Part shown: positions 1 through 8,707 of the stretch, in pieces | How the letters are laid out: each line of letters opens with the position of its first letter | Numbering within the stretch: position 1 is the stretch's first letter | Source: an uncultured Bacilli bacterium | GTDB taxonomy: Bacteria > Bacillota_I > Bacilli_A > RF39 > UBA660 | Direction: 5' to 3' | Assembly (NCBI GenBank): GCA_934086395.1 | Contig: CAKOIE010000003.1 | Location: 11,098 to 75,097, forward strand | DNA: 64,000 nt | Position numbers and translations under genes: made by a program | Notes under the pieces: model-generated | Told to the model about the DNA's origin: nothing | The model's input: only the letters and a program-made list of their open reading frames with translations | Database searches by the model: none

Positions 1-1
1 T

Positions 2-445
2 ACTGATCAAAATGATACATTTAAAGAAATAATAAGTAGTACTAATATCAAAGTTTTAACTAATGAATATACTCTTTTATATAACAATAATTATACACCC
101 ATAATGCTAATTGGACTTGATAATAATTTAGATATTGATAAAGCTTTTAACTATGAAGAAAATAATTACTATAAAATAGTACTATCTCATAAATCAGATA
201 ACTTTGATTTAATTGAAAATAAAAATATAAATTTATTCTTAGCTGGTAATTCTCTAAATGGTCAAATTAGACTTCCATTTATTGGAGCTATTATCAAAAA
301 AGAAGGATCAAAAAAATATTATGATGAAAAATATTACATTAATAACACCAATATATTTGTATCTAATGGCTTAGGTAATCCTAAATATGATATTAGATTT
401 TTAAATACTCCTTCAATTAATTTTTATAGATTATATAGCAAATAA
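2..445 (+). CDS. metallophosphoesterase-like protein, C-terminal part (5' end outside window)
   Basis: The reading frame is open from the first bases of the window, so only about 147 C-terminal residues are visible and the ATG at 104 is internal. The layout matches the C-terminal half of YkuE/YaeI-type phosphoesterases: an LSHKSD segment where the family has LSHNPD, then LAGNSLNGQIRLPF where the family has LAGHTHGGQIRLPF, then an SNGLGNPKYDIRFLNTPSI tail like the usual GxG...RF..P-E. The two histidines of the GHTHGG metal-binding motif are replaced (N and L), so the enzyme is probably inactive or altered. The family assignment rests on motif order only; the N-terminal metal ligands lie outside the window. 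The gene ends at a hairpin that also carries the ribosome binding site of the next gene. Confidence 0.6.
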   Translation, partial: TDQNDTFKEIISSTNIKVLTNEYTLLYNNNYTPIMLIGLDNNLDIDKAFNYEENNYYKIVLSHKSDNFDLIENKNINLFLAGNSLNGQIRLPFIGAIIKKEGSKKYYDEKYYINNTNIFVSNGLGNPKYDIRFLNTPSINFYRLYSK

Positions 446-485
446 AACTCCTTATCATAAAATAAAAAAGAAAGGAGTTTTTCTT
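445..485 (+). terminator. stem-loop terminator overlapping the next gene's ribosome binding site
   Basis: A nine-base inverted repeat (AAACTCCTT / AAGGAGTTT, 445-453 and 472-480) is followed by a short T run. The GGAG in the second arm lies 8 bases before the ATG at 486, so the same arm is the Shine-Dalgarno site of that small gene. Folding would both end the upstream transcript and hide this site. Confidence 0.6.
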
Positions 486-707
486 ATGCAAAATTATCCA
501 TATTATCAGTATGATCAAAATAGAGGTTTTTGGGTACCATTAATTTTAGGTGGGCTTGGAGGAGCAGCTATAGTTGGTGCATCACGTCCTAGGCCAGTTT
601 ATGTAAATCCAAATCAAAATTATGTGCCATATCAAACTATACCTTCATATGGTTATAATTATTATGGTGGCTATAACTATAGTCCTTATTACCCATATTA
701 TAGATAA
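486..707 (+). CDS. small Tyr/Pro/Asn-rich protein with one glycine-rich hydrophobic segment
   Basis: A 73-residue protein. Residues about 15-33 (GFWVPLILGGLGGAAIVGA) form a glycine-rich hydrophobic stretch that could span the membrane. The remainder is dominated by Tyr, Pro and Asn, ending in repeated YNYYGGYNY/YYPYY patterns. Such composition is seen in spore-coat-like or surface-associated small proteins, but I do not recognise the family and assign no function. The start is supported by AAAGGAG 8 bases upstream. The last 71 bases overlap the convergent SEDS gene. Confidence 0.55.
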   Translation: MQNYPYYQYDQNRGFWVPLILGGLGGAAIVGASRPRPVYVNPNQNYVPYQTIPSYGYNYYGGYNYSPYYPYYR

Positions 708-1728
708 TACTTAAAAGTATAATTATTGATAAACTAGAACTACCACCATAACTTAGTAATGGATAAGTTATACCAATAATAGGAAATAACCCTATATTCA
801 TTAAAATATTAATTATACACTGTATAACAATAAAATTAACACATGGTTTAACTATATACTTATCTTTACTTATTTTACCTAAATTAATAATAAATATTAA
901 AAATATTATCATATAAATAATAAAACCAACTAAACCAAAATTAGCAATTAAAAGAGTTATTGCAAAATCAGTTACTGCTTCAGGAAAATAAACTCTTTTT
1001 TTAATACCAAAAAAACTAGATAACGAAATACTTTTTATAGCTGTTTCTATTTGATAACCTTCTCTATTAATGAAATTAGTTATTCTATCCATACGATAAA
1101 AGAAATTAGTTCCAAATAAATTAATAAATAAATCATTATCAAAAGAATATAAATATATGAAAGAAATAATAATAACTAATGTAATTGATACTCCAAATAT
1201 GTAATACCACTTATTTAATTTTTTTAAAAATAAGAAAGTAATTAATATAACTATATAACTAATTATAGGCCCTGTATCAGGTTCTAAAAACACAAGTACG
1301 CTAGGAATTAAAGTTATAATTAAACAAACTAAAACATATTTAAAATCATTTAAATCATAATTAATAGTAATATATCTTAAATAAAGAATTAAACCTATTT
1401 TCATAAATTCACTAGCTTGAAAAGAAATACCAAATATTTTAATCCAAGATGTGCTTCCATTTACATTTACTCCAAATAACAAAGTAACAACTAAAAGTAT
1501 TATTCCAATTAAATAAATATATAAACTATTATCTAATATAAAATTTATATTAATTACAGATAATAAATAAAAAATTACAAAGCCTAAACTAAACCAAATA
1601 ATTTCCTTAATAAAATAATTGCTATAACTATCTAAATAATATTTTCCATAATAACTATTAACTATACTAATAATAATTAATAAAATAAAAGACATTATAA
1701 ATTTCTTTTTCATATTAATATTTTGCAT
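637..1728 (-). CDS. SEDS family peptidoglycan glycosyltransferase (FtsW/RodA/SpoVE type)
   Basis: A 363-residue polytopic membrane protein with about ten hydrophobic segments. SEDS proteins polymerise lipid II into glycan strands together with a class B penicillin-binding protein. Visible family motifs are GSTSWIKIFGISFQASEF after the third segment, LEPDTGP, FPEAVTDFAITLL, which carries the extracytoplasmic Asp conserved in RodA/FtsW, and the C-terminal NIGLFPIIGITYPLLSYGGSS signature. The length is normal for RodA/FtsW. Whether it serves elongation, division or sporulation cannot be told because no partner PBP is adjacent. The start is uncertain: neither the ATG at 1728 nor the one 15 bases downstream (MKKK) has a clear Shine-Dalgarno. 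The C-terminal tail (DYSYSHHNNYNHMKV) lies antisense to the small Tyr-rich gene at 486-707. Confidence 0.85.
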   Translation of the reverse strand: MQNINMKKKFIMSFILLIIISIVNSYYGKYYLDSYSNYFIKEIIWFSLGFVIFYLLSVININFILDNSLYIYLIGIILLVVTLLFGVNVNGSTSWIKIFGISFQASEFMKIGLILYLRYITINYDLNDFKYVLVCLIITLIPSVLVFLEPDTGPIISYIVILITFLFLKKLNKWYYIFGVSITLVIIISFIYLYSFDNDLFINLFGTNFFYRMDRITNFINREGYQIETAIKSISLSSFFGIKKRVYFPEAVTDFAITLLIANFGLVGFIIYMIIFLIFIINLGKISKDKYIVKPCVNFIVIQCIINILMNIGLFPIIGITYPLLSYGGSSSLSIIILLSIIYNMGNKDYSYSHHNNYNHMKV

Positions 1729-1774
1729 ATTATTTTTATATTTATTACATATAATTTACTATAAGGAGGAACTT

Positions 1775-2005
1775 ATGGAGTTACCAGAAATCTTTAAAAA
1801 CAAAATTAATATAAACAAAGATGATAAATATTATAGAGGTTCTTTTGAAAAAGAAAACGAATTAAAATTGCCGGCTAAAGTAAAAATTAGATATCAAAAT
1901 CATGAATTTACTACAACTATTGTTAATATGACCAATAACTATTATATAACCAAAGATGGTAACGTTCTTTATAAAGAAGATGTTGCTATAATTAGTCAAA
2001 ATTAA
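1775..2005 (+). CDS. small hypothetical protein
   Basis: A 76-residue, mostly hydrophilic and charged protein without membrane segments. A strong AAGGAGGA site at 1762-1769 fixes the start and supports real expression. It is transcribed divergently from the SEDS gene, with 46 bases between them, and ends directly in a stem-loop. I do not recognise the family. The alternating hydrophobic/charged pattern in residues 30-60 suggests a small beta-rich fold. Confidence 0.55.
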   Translation: MELPEIFKNKININKDDKYYRGSFEKENELKLPAKVKIRYQNHEFTTTIVNMTNNYYITKDGNVLYKEDVAIISQN

Positions 2006-2028
2006 AACTCCAATTAAGGAGTTTATTT
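2005..2028. terminator. bidirectional hairpin terminator between convergent genes
   Basis: AAACTCC (2005-2011) pairs with GGAGTTT (2018-2024) around a six-base loop. T-rich sequence follows on the plus strand and A-rich sequence precedes it, so it can end both the 1775 gene and the converging ATPase gene whose stop is at 2028. Confidence 0.65.
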
Positions 2029-3305
2029 TAGTTTTTCAAGGCAGTAATTGGTACAATATATACACCATCTGGCCTTTTATATGCAGCTGTAGTAAGCCCA
2101 CAAATAACGCATAATGTGCTCGGTGCTTTACCATTATCTTTTAATATAGAATCTCTTATATTTATTAAATTCTTAGCCGCATTATCAATTTGATTAGCAC
2201 CTAATTTTATTTCAAATGCACACCATGAACCATCTTCTAGTTCAATTACTTGATCAATTTCTTTATTTTGATAATCTTGATAATGATAACATTTTGCGTT
2301 AAAACTATCAGCATATACTTTTAAATCGTGTATAACTAATGATTCAAATAGAAAACCAAAAGTTTCTAAATCATTAATAAGTTTATCTTCAGTTATATTA
2401 AGAAGAGCACAGGCCATAGATGGATCAGCAAAATGTCTTTTTTCAGCTTGTTTAACTCTTACACTAGATCTTATATTTGTACTAAATGGCTCATCATTAT
2501 CAAGTAAGAATAATCTATCGAACGCATCTAAATATGAAGATAAAGTATCAACATCAATGTCTTCATTATCTATTTCTTTAATATCATTTTTTAATGTACT
2601 ATTAGTTACAGTCGTACTTTCATTTCTAGCCAAAGATTTAAGTAACAACTTTACCTTATGTTTATCCCTACTAATACCATCCAATCTATATAAATCATCA
2701 TTTATTATTAAATTTATATACTCATTAACTATTTCTTTTGCATCACTAGCAGAATAATTTATATTTCCAGGAAAGCCACCACGAATAATTAATCTGGCAA
2801 GATTTCTAAGTTCTACTTTACCAGTTGCTTTATCTATAAATTTTCCTTTGCAAATATCTTTTAATGATATATCACCAGTTGAATCACCAGTTTCATAAAG
2901 TGACATAGTTCTCATATTAATTTTCCCGAATCTTCCGGCTCCACTATGTGAAATACCTTCTCTTTTAGGAGTACTTGACCCTGTTAAAATATATTGTCCT
3001 TTTAATCCTGTTCTATCGACATCATATCTTATTTCATCCCAAAGATTTGTAGCTTCTTGCCACTCATCAATCAGTTTTGGTTTTTCTCCCTCAAGAATTA
3101 CCTGAGGTGACATTTTAGCAAGTTCTAACTCATTGGCTCCAGCTGCCGTATTAACATATAGCAAAGATTCACTTTTTGCATGATATCTAGCAGTCCATGT
3201 TTTGCCTGAATATTTCGGTCCTTCTAAGCATATTGCACCAAAAAGTCTTAAATATCTTTCAATTTTTTCATCAATTATTCTTTTTTTATAATTCTTTATT
3301 TCCAT
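2028..3305 (-). CDS. AAA-type ATPase with C-terminal DUF4143 domain
   Basis: A 425-residue member of the widespread AAA_14/DUF4143 ATPase group. The P-loop is GPKYSGKT at residues 29-36. A Walker B-like KLIDEW and a TGSSTPK sensor-like motif follow. The C-terminal half contains EIDQVIELEDGSWCAFEIKLG, which has the spacing of a PD-(D/E)XK nuclease-like core seen at the end of DUF4143 proteins. Their role is not established; they are common in gut bacteria and have been suggested to act in toxin-antitoxin or defence-like settings. The gene stands alone behind three exact-period repeats (3363-3425) that may be its operator. Its GC content looks slightly above that of its neighbours, compatible with horizontal transfer. 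Confidence 0.8.
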   Translation of the reverse strand: MEIKNYKKRIIDEKIERYLRLFGAICLEGPKYSGKTWTARYHAKSESLLYVNTAAGANELELAKMSPQVILEGEKPKLIDEWQEATNLWDEIRYDVDRTGLKGQYILTGSSTPKREGISHSGAGRFGKINMRTMSLYETGDSTGDISLKDICKGKFIDKATGKVELRNLARLIIRGGFPGNINYSASDAKEIVNEYINLIINDDLYRLDGISRDKHKVKLLLKSLARNESTTVTNSTLKNDIKEIDNEDIDVDTLSSYLDAFDRLFLLDNDEPFSTNIRSSVRVKQAEKRHFADPSMACALLNITEDKLINDLETFGFLFESLVIHDLKVYADSFNAKCYHYQDYQNKEIDQVIELEDGSWCAFEIKLGANQIDNAAKNLINIRDSILKDNGKAPSTLCVICGLTTAAYKRPDGVYIVPITALKN

Positions 3306-3362
3306 GACAAGCTCCTTTAAACATAATTAGATTATACAACATTTTTATTAATCATTCAATCA

Positions 3363-3425
3363 CATTCCGTGAGATTTTATATTTTCATTCCGTGAGATTT
3401 TGCATTTTCATTCCGTAAGATTTTA
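3363..3425 (-). repeat. three 23-bp tandem repeats upstream of the DUF4143 ATPase, possible operator
   Basis: CATTCCGTGAGATTTT begins at 3363 and 3386, and a one-base variant (CATTCCGTAAGATTTT) begins at 3409, so the period is exactly 23 bp, about two helical turns. The repeats lie 58-120 bases upstream of the ATPase ATG, where a promoter or operator would be. The period and number fit cooperative binding of a regulator, possibly the ATPase product itself; that is inference. Confidence 0.6.
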
Positions 3426-3575
3426 AATTTCAACTACATCTTCTTTTAAAATAGTTTCTAATCTTTCTTTATCATTTACATCTTTGCAGTTACTAGCATG
3501 CTTAATAATACACTTTTCATATAAATTTCTAGCATACCTTGCATTACCAAAATTATCATCATTAAATGAATAACT
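3423..3575 (-). pseudogene. duplicated 3' fragment of the SpoVK/CbbX-like ATPase gene
   Basis: About 143 bases (3429-3571) are nearly identical to the 3' end of the AAA ATPase gene at 4189-4331, with only a handful of differences, mostly synonymous. They encode the same NDDNFGNARYARNLYEKC...DKERLETILKED segment. The frame opens upstream into unrelated residues (3576-3626), so this is a truncated copy and not an independent gene. The two copies are direct repeats flanking the gene at 3611-4111. Confidence 0.75.
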
Positions 3576-3610
3576 TATGGAATAACTAAAACTATAAAAT
3601 AGATAGGATA

Positions 3611-4111
3611 CTACTTCTTGCAACAATTATATTCATGTCGTTTCACTTTATTGATTTGATCGACATCCTCATGATATTCTTCAATACCTAAAAAAATGAT
3701 ATTTTCATCAGCTAAAATAGAAACATCTTGTTGTTCTACCTCAAATTCATCTTCATCAACCAAATAACAATTAGAATTAATTTTATTTTTAACTATATTT
3801 TGATTATATATCCTTTCTTTTTCATCAATATAATTTCCAGTAAAAAATCCTCCAACTACAGCTGCAAACGAAGAAACAATAATGGTCGAATTTATATCAA
3901 TATCTTTCCAAATTTCTTCAATACTATAGTCAAATGATTTCTCATGATTTTTATAGGATTCAGAAAAATTTTTAAATACTTGAAAAATTGTAAGTGATGA
4001 AGGAACTATTGTTCCGCTAATTATAAAAGCTGCAATTTTTTTAGCTAATAATAATTTTTGTCTTCTTCTTTTTAATTCAATAATTTCTAATTCTCTAATT
4101 AATGGATTCAT
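3611..4111 (-). CDS. hypothetical protein with two membrane segments
   Basis: A 166-residue protein. A basic N-terminus (ELKRRRQKLLLAKK) leads into a first hydrophobic segment (about residues 26-45). A second (about residues 76-92, TIIVSSFAAVVGGFFTG) is followed by an acidic C-terminal half with several Asp/Glu pairs and a terminal NCCKK. I do not recognise the family. It sits between two direct copies of the ATPase 3' end, which suggests it arrived with, or was bracketed by, a duplication. Upstream an AAAGGAAAA-like site precedes the ATG. Confidence 0.5.
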   Translation of the reverse strand: MNPLIRELEIIELKRRRQKLLLAKKIAAFIISGTIVPSSLTIFQVFKNFSESYKNHEKSFDYSIEEIWKDIDINSTIIVSSFAAVVGGFFTGNYIDEKERIYNQNIVKNKINSNCYLVDEDEFEVEQQDVSILADENIIFLGIEEYHEDVDQINKVKRHEYNCCKK

Positions 4112-4179
4112 TTATATTTTCCTTTCTTTTTCAACTATTCCATTATTTTATATTAATAAATAATTATTTTCAAGATTAA

Positions 4180-5709
4180 TTATAATATTTCAACTATATC
4201 TTCTTTTAAAATAGTTTCTAATCTTTCTTTATCGCTTACATCTTTACAGTTACTAGCATGCTTAATAATACACTTTTCATATAAATTTCTAGCATACCTT
4301 GCATTACCAAAATTATCATCATCAATATGTTTTTTAAATATATTCTCTACCTTACTTAAAGCATCATCATCTATTTTAAAGTTAGACTTTCCAACAAATA
4401 ACTTAAATATTTCTAATAATTCACTACTTGTATAATTTGGAAAATTAAAAGTATAACCAATTCTTGATTTAATACCTGAATTAGATTCTAAAAATGGTGT
4501 CATCTCTTTAGTATAACCAGCAAATATAACTACAAAATCTCCTCGATAATCTTCCATAGCCTTAATTAATGTTGCTATTGCCTCTTCATTATAACTATTA
4601 TTTTTACTATATAAAGTATATGCCTCATCTATAAATAATACTCCACCCATAGCCTTATTAATAACCATACTTGTTTTAGGACCAGTTTGACCAACATATT
4701 CACCAACTAAATCCTTAGCAGTTACTTCAACTAATTTATTATACTTAATATATTTTAAATCATATAAAATATTAGCAAGTATTCTAGCAACAGTTGTCTT
4801 ACCAGTTCCTGGATTACCTAAAAAGACCATATGTAAATTAACATCATTTATTTTAACATTCCCATAAGTCTTCTTCTTTAAAGAAATTAAATCTATTAAC
4901 TCATAAATTGTTTTCTTAATATCATCTAATCCAATTAAACTATTTAATTCTTTTAATATATCATCAATATTTTTTTCTTTATTTAAAATAGGAACATCCT
5001 TATTAAAAGCAATATAACTAACTAAATTATCTCTGAAAGTAGGATAATCTAAACTACTTTTATTAAAACTATTATTTATATAATCTTCTAATTTTTTATT
5101 ATCTATTTCTTTATTTAATCTATTCTTAATATCATTAATTATATACTCAGTATCAGGTAATACTTCATTTAAATGATAACTAAAATAACCATTTTCTAAT
5201 TCATTATCATTTTTAATAAAATCTTTTAATACATCATCTCTATCATTTAATATAACAATATTTTTATTCTTACTATTATCCTTTAAAATATGAATTAATT
5301 TATTTATATCATTATTATTTAACCCTAAAAAATTACTAATAACAACAATACCAGATTTATAATAATCTCTTAACTTAATAATATTATCTAATTCGTTTAA
5401 AGAAACATAACTTACATTATTATTTATTAAATATTTTGAACTAACACTTTTTATCAAATCAACAATATTATCTAATGTCTCCTTATTATTTCCATATAAC
5501 AACATATTAAAATTAATATATACACCATCTTTATAACTATTAATATAAGTAATTATTTTCTTTAATAATTCTTTTGAATCATCTTCAAGTAACATATTAT
5601 CTATTTGATTTATATCTACTTTTTGTTCTTCTTTTTGTTCTATATTAGTTAACGCTTTATCTCCAAAGAAATCTTTATAAACATCATCTAACAATCTTCT
5701 ATTATCCAT
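4180..5709 (-). CDS. AAA+ ATPase, CbbX/CfxQ/SpoVK-like, with degenerate N-terminal AAA module
   Basis: A 509-residue protein. The C-terminal AAA+ domain is complete: P-loop GNPGTGKT at residues 298-305, Walker B LFIDEA near 358-363, the pore-loop-like EYVGQTGPKT, a sensor FAGYT and an RIGYTFNFP arginine region, as in SpoVK/CbbX remodelling ATPases. The N-terminal 240 residues look like a second AAA fold with a decayed P-loop (LLYGNNKETLDNI), giving a tandem arrangement with one active module. It is the last gene of the operon that starts at 10285, 36 bases after telA. In related stress systems AAA ATPases of this kind work with VWA proteins, which supports a chaperone-like role here. Its 3' end is duplicated at 3429-3571. 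Confidence 0.85.
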   Translation of the reverse strand: MDNRRLLDDVYKDFFGDKALTNIEQKEEQKVDINQIDNMLLEDDSKELLKKIITYINSYKDGVYINFNMLLYGNNKETLDNIVDLIKSVSSKYLINNNVSYVSLNELDNIIKLRDYYKSGIVVISNFLGLNNNDINKLIHILKDNSKNKNIVILNDRDDVLKDFIKNDNELENGYFSYHLNEVLPDTEYIINDIKNRLNKEIDNKKLEDYINNSFNKSSLDYPTFRDNLVSYIAFNKDVPILNKEKNIDDILKELNSLIGLDDIKKTIYELIDLISLKKKTYGNVKINDVNLHMVFLGNPGTGKTTVARILANILYDLKYIKYNKLVEVTAKDLVGEYVGQTGPKTSMVINKAMGGVLFIDEAYTLYSKNNSYNEEAIATLIKAMEDYRGDFVVIFAGYTKEMTPFLESNSGIKSRIGYTFNFPNYTSSELLEIFKLFVGKSNFKIDDDALSKVENIFKKHIDDDNFGNARYARNLYEKCIIKHASNCKDVSDKERLETILKEDIVEIL

Positions 5710-5745
5710 TTATTCTTCCTCCAATTACGAAAAAAGCATAACAAT

Positions 5746-6894
5746 TTATGCTTTAGGTATATTTATTTCAATTAATTTATTCTTTAATTCTTTTTCAATA
5801 TTTTCAAGTTCAGCTTCTGCTTCCATTCTCTTTGTATGTCCTTCTTCATGAATTTTTATAACACTATCAATAGTTTCAATTAAATCTTGATTAGTTTTCT
5901 TAAGAGTTTCAATATCAATAATAGATTTTTCTGCTTCAGATGCAATATCTATTGATCCTTGTTTTAAAGTTTCACTATTTTTCATAAGCATCTCATTTGT
6001 AAGATTAGAAACTGCTTGTTGTTCTTGTAAAGCCTTCTTAGAATTATTAATACCTAACGCTAAAACCATTTGATTTTTCCATAATGGAATTGTATTAGTA
6101 ATTGAACTTTGAATTTTTTCAACTAATTCAGCATCATTATTTTGTAATAATCTAATTTGAGGTGCCATTTGAATTGAAATAATTCTAGTTGTTTTTAAAT
6201 CATATAATTTCTTTTCAAAACGATTAATTTTACTTTCTAAATCTTGAACTTTTTGAGCATCTAATTGATCATGAGTTTCACTATATTTCTTTTGAGCTTC
6301 AATTAAAGTAACATTCTTAAGTTCCTCTAATTTTTTCTCACCAGCAATAATATATAAAGAAATTTCTTTAAAGTATTCTAAATTCTTTTCATACATAGTA
6401 TCAAAAATAGTAATATCTTTAAGTAATTGTACTTTGTTTTTCTCTAAATCTTTTTCAATTAAATCAACATTTTTTTCTATCTTATTATATTTAGCAATAA
6501 CTGTATCAATTTCTTTCTTAGCACTACTAAATAATTTAAATATACCTTTCTTTTCACTTCCAATAGATGAATTAAATGATTTAATTTCACCTACTAAATT
6601 AGCTAGCAAAGCCCCAGTATCTCCAATATCCTTAGTTTTAACATCTTCAAGTACTGTATCTGAAAAAGTACTTATTTTATTTTGAGCCTTAGCACCATAT
6701 TGAAGAACTAAATTTTGATCCATAACATCTATTTTAGTAATAAATTCATCAACTGCTTTTTTCTCACTATCAGATAATGCATCATAATTTAAAGATTTTT
6801 CAATTGCTTTATCTGTTATTTCTTTACCTGATTCTGTTATCTTACTAACATTTTCACTATTTAATTTATCTTCTACTTTTAATTCTATATTCAT
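5746..6894 (-). CDS. telA: TelA-family (toxic anion resistance) protein
   Basis: A 382-residue, largely helical cytoplasmic protein with long coiled-coil stretches (about residues 140-240 and 290-375). It shows the TelA/KlaA family core: the segment ending in APQIRLLQNNDAELVEKIQ, followed by NTIPLWKNQMVLALGI. TelA proteins are linked to tellurite and other envelope or antibiotic stress, with unknown biochemistry; in Bacillus the homologue is cotranscribed with xpaC, as here. The length is normal. The gene is separated by 8 bases from the PBP-like gene upstream. The family call is firm; the physiological role in this organism is inference. Confidence 0.88.
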   Translation of the reverse strand: MNIELKVEDKLNSENVSKITESGKEITDKAIEKSLNYDALSDSEKKAVDEFITKIDVMDQNLVLQYGAKAQNKISTFSDTVLEDVKTKDIGDTGALLANLVGEIKSFNSSIGSEKKGIFKLFSSAKKEIDTVIAKYNKIEKNVDLIEKDLEKNKVQLLKDITIFDTMYEKNLEYFKEISLYIIAGEKKLEELKNVTLIEAQKKYSETHDQLDAQKVQDLESKINRFEKKLYDLKTTRIISIQMAPQIRLLQNNDAELVEKIQSSITNTIPLWKNQMVLALGINNSKKALQEQQAVSNLTNEMLMKNSETLKQGSIDIASEAEKSIIDIETLKKTNQDLIETIDSVIKIHEEGHTKRMEAEAELENIEKELKNKLIEINIPKA

Positions 6895-6902
6895 ATTTTC
6901 TC

Positions 6903-8090
6903 CTACTTACTTAAATATTCTATTAATTCATTATAATAATTCATTTTTAAACTTGTAACTGTACTAGTTATTTTACTAGGAATGCCTATTCCTAATTCAT
7001 TTACACTTACACTTGTTCCAGTAACACCTGTTCTAAATCCATATTTTTCCCAAGCAATTTTACTTATTTCTTCATCTTCAAATGCTTGTAATAACTTTTT
7101 ACCATTTTCACTAAAAATAGTTAAACAATGAGAATTCCAAATAGTTGGTTTAGGATATAAAACTACAATATCATCTTTTACCTGATTGAATCCCGTTGGA
7201 TTAGAGTTAGCAAAATCAATAATACTCTTTTCATAATCAACTATCATAGGTTCACCACCCATACCAGTTTTTAAATATCTCTCAAATAAATCAGCTGGTG
7301 TATTATTCATATAACCACTCTTTTGATAAAATACTTTTAATTTCTTTAAATTAGCTTCAATTGTAGCATCATTAATTTCTCCACCACTTAAAATGGATAA
7401 TAATAGTCCATAGTATGTAGCACCAGGAGATGATGACACAGGATCAGTAGATGCTATATTAATATTTCCATATAAATCTTTAAGTCCAATATCTTTCCAT
7501 TTTTTACCATTTAATATATAATCAATTAATTTATTCATATCAGTTATATAATAAACTCCATCTTCATTAGTAACAATTTTCTCTTTTATTAAAGCATTAA
7601 CAACTTCCTTCCAACTATATATAACAATTGGCGTATTAAGAGTTAAACCACCATCTAATACATAATAACGATCAGCTTCGTTCTTAGATTTATCCGGAGA
7701 TAACTTATAATAATCATAAAATCTTTGATCAGATGTAAATAATGCATCATACTTACTAACATCCTCACTATTAATACTAATACTTTCACCATTTTTAATT
7801 TTAGTTATAACTTCACTATTACCTAAATTAACACTTTCTCTTATTAAAGGTTTACTAATTGTTTTTCCATTACTCCAATTATCATAAACAACTTTAATTT
7901 TATATTTCTTTAAAAGAATATTAGCAACTTCACTATCAGCAATAAAATCTTCTTTACCACCACCTGTTGCTACATATATAGTTGTAATGTTTGTGCTTCC
8001 ACCACCATTTTTATCACCTATAAACTTAATTCCTACTATTAACCCTATAAGTAATATAAAAATTCCAATTCCTATATATTTTTTATTCAT
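6903..8090 (-). CDS. membrane-anchored periplasmic-binding-protein-like (type 2) protein
   Basis: A 395-residue protein with an N-terminal membrane anchor (residues about 5-23) and no lipobox cysteine, so it is tethered outside the cell by a transmembrane helix. The rest resembles an extracellular solute-binding protein fold: early IYVATGGGKEDF strand, a domain II with SSSPGATYYG, and a C-terminal IAWEKYGFRTG segment like the usual x-x-GYRP ending. It overlaps xpaC by 8 bases. No transporter permease or ATPase is encoded nearby, so a sensing or scaffold role within the TelA/VWA system is more likely than uptake; that is inference. Confidence 0.7.
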   Translation of the reverse strand: MNKKYIGIGIFILLIGLIVGIKFIGDKNGGGSTNITTIYVATGGGKEDFIADSEVANILLKKYKIKVVYDNWSNGKTISKPLIRESVNLGNSEVITKIKNGESISINSEDVSKYDALFTSDQRFYDYYKLSPDKSKNEADRYYVLDGGLTLNTPIVIYSWKEVVNALIKEKIVTNEDGVYYITDMNKLIDYILNGKKWKDIGLKDLYGNINIASTDPVSSSPGATYYGLLLSILSGGEINDATIEANLKKLKVFYQKSGYMNNTPADLFERYLKTGMGGEPMIVDYEKSIIDFANSNPTGFNQVKDDIVVLYPKPTIWNSHCLTIFSENGKKLLQAFEDEEISKIAWEKYGFRTGVTGTSVSVNELGIGIPSKITSTVTSLKMNYYNELIEYLSK

Positions 8091-8706
8091 TGTTATCCTC
8101 CTTAATTATTTCTTCATCATCAAAACCATCCGCTTTAAGCATTGTATTAAATACTTTCATATCTGCATCTATATTTATAATATCATTTTGATATAAACTA
8201 TCTAATATTTTAGCAAAAGCATCATTAGCAGTTTTAAGCATTTCTTTAGTATTTTTAGTAAATTCCTTCATTTCTTTAGAAGATAAATCTTGATTTTCTA
8301 TTTCATCATATCTTTTAATTATACTAAGTGTAACTGGTAAATAATAATCAAAAAAATTATTAATATTCCTAATCTTTTTATTATCTTTTTCAATTGTATT
8401 AATTATCTTATTCGCACTATCACATATTTCACTTATATATTTAACTATATCACTATCATCTATCTTTTTACGCATATCATATATTGCTTTAGCATCACTT
8501 TTAGCAATATCTATTTTTTTATCTACATTTTCATAAACTATTTTTTCACCTTTATTATCAGAAGTAAGTAATAACTCACCAGCAGTAAATGCAGCTGCTC
8601 CAATTAGTAAAGATGGAACAAATGGAACAGTAAGTGCTAAATAAGGAACTGCAAAGAAAGCACTACCAGCAATAGCCGAAATAACCTCTTTATTTTTAAC
8701 ACTCAT
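8083..8706 (-). CDS. xpaC: XpaC-family protein
   Basis: A 207-residue protein with a hydrophobic hairpin at residues about 8-45 (two membrane segments, typical of XpaC) and a helical cytoplasmic part. The family takes its name from 5-bromo-4-chloroindolyl phosphate hydrolysis in Bacillus; the real function is unknown. The pairing with TelA is conserved between Bacilli and supports the call. It starts one base after the VWA gene ends and overlaps the following gene by 8 bases, so translation is probably coupled. Confidence 0.75.
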   Translation of the reverse strand: MSVKNKEVISAIAGSAFFAVPYLALTVPFVPSLLIGAAAFTAGELLLTSDNKGEKIVYENVDKKIDIAKSDAKAIYDMRKKIDDSDIVKYISEICDSANKIINTIEKDNKKIRNINNFFDYYLPVTLSIIKRYDEIENQDLSSKEMKEFTKNTKEMLKTANDAFAKILDSLYQNDIINIDADMKVFNTMLKADGFDDEEIIKEDNNE

Positions 8707-8707
8707 T

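Noticed and set aside
3363..3425. CRISPR-like array
   Set aside because: Only three units with 6-7 base spacers and a 23-bp period, no cas genes; a promoter-proximal operator array fits better.
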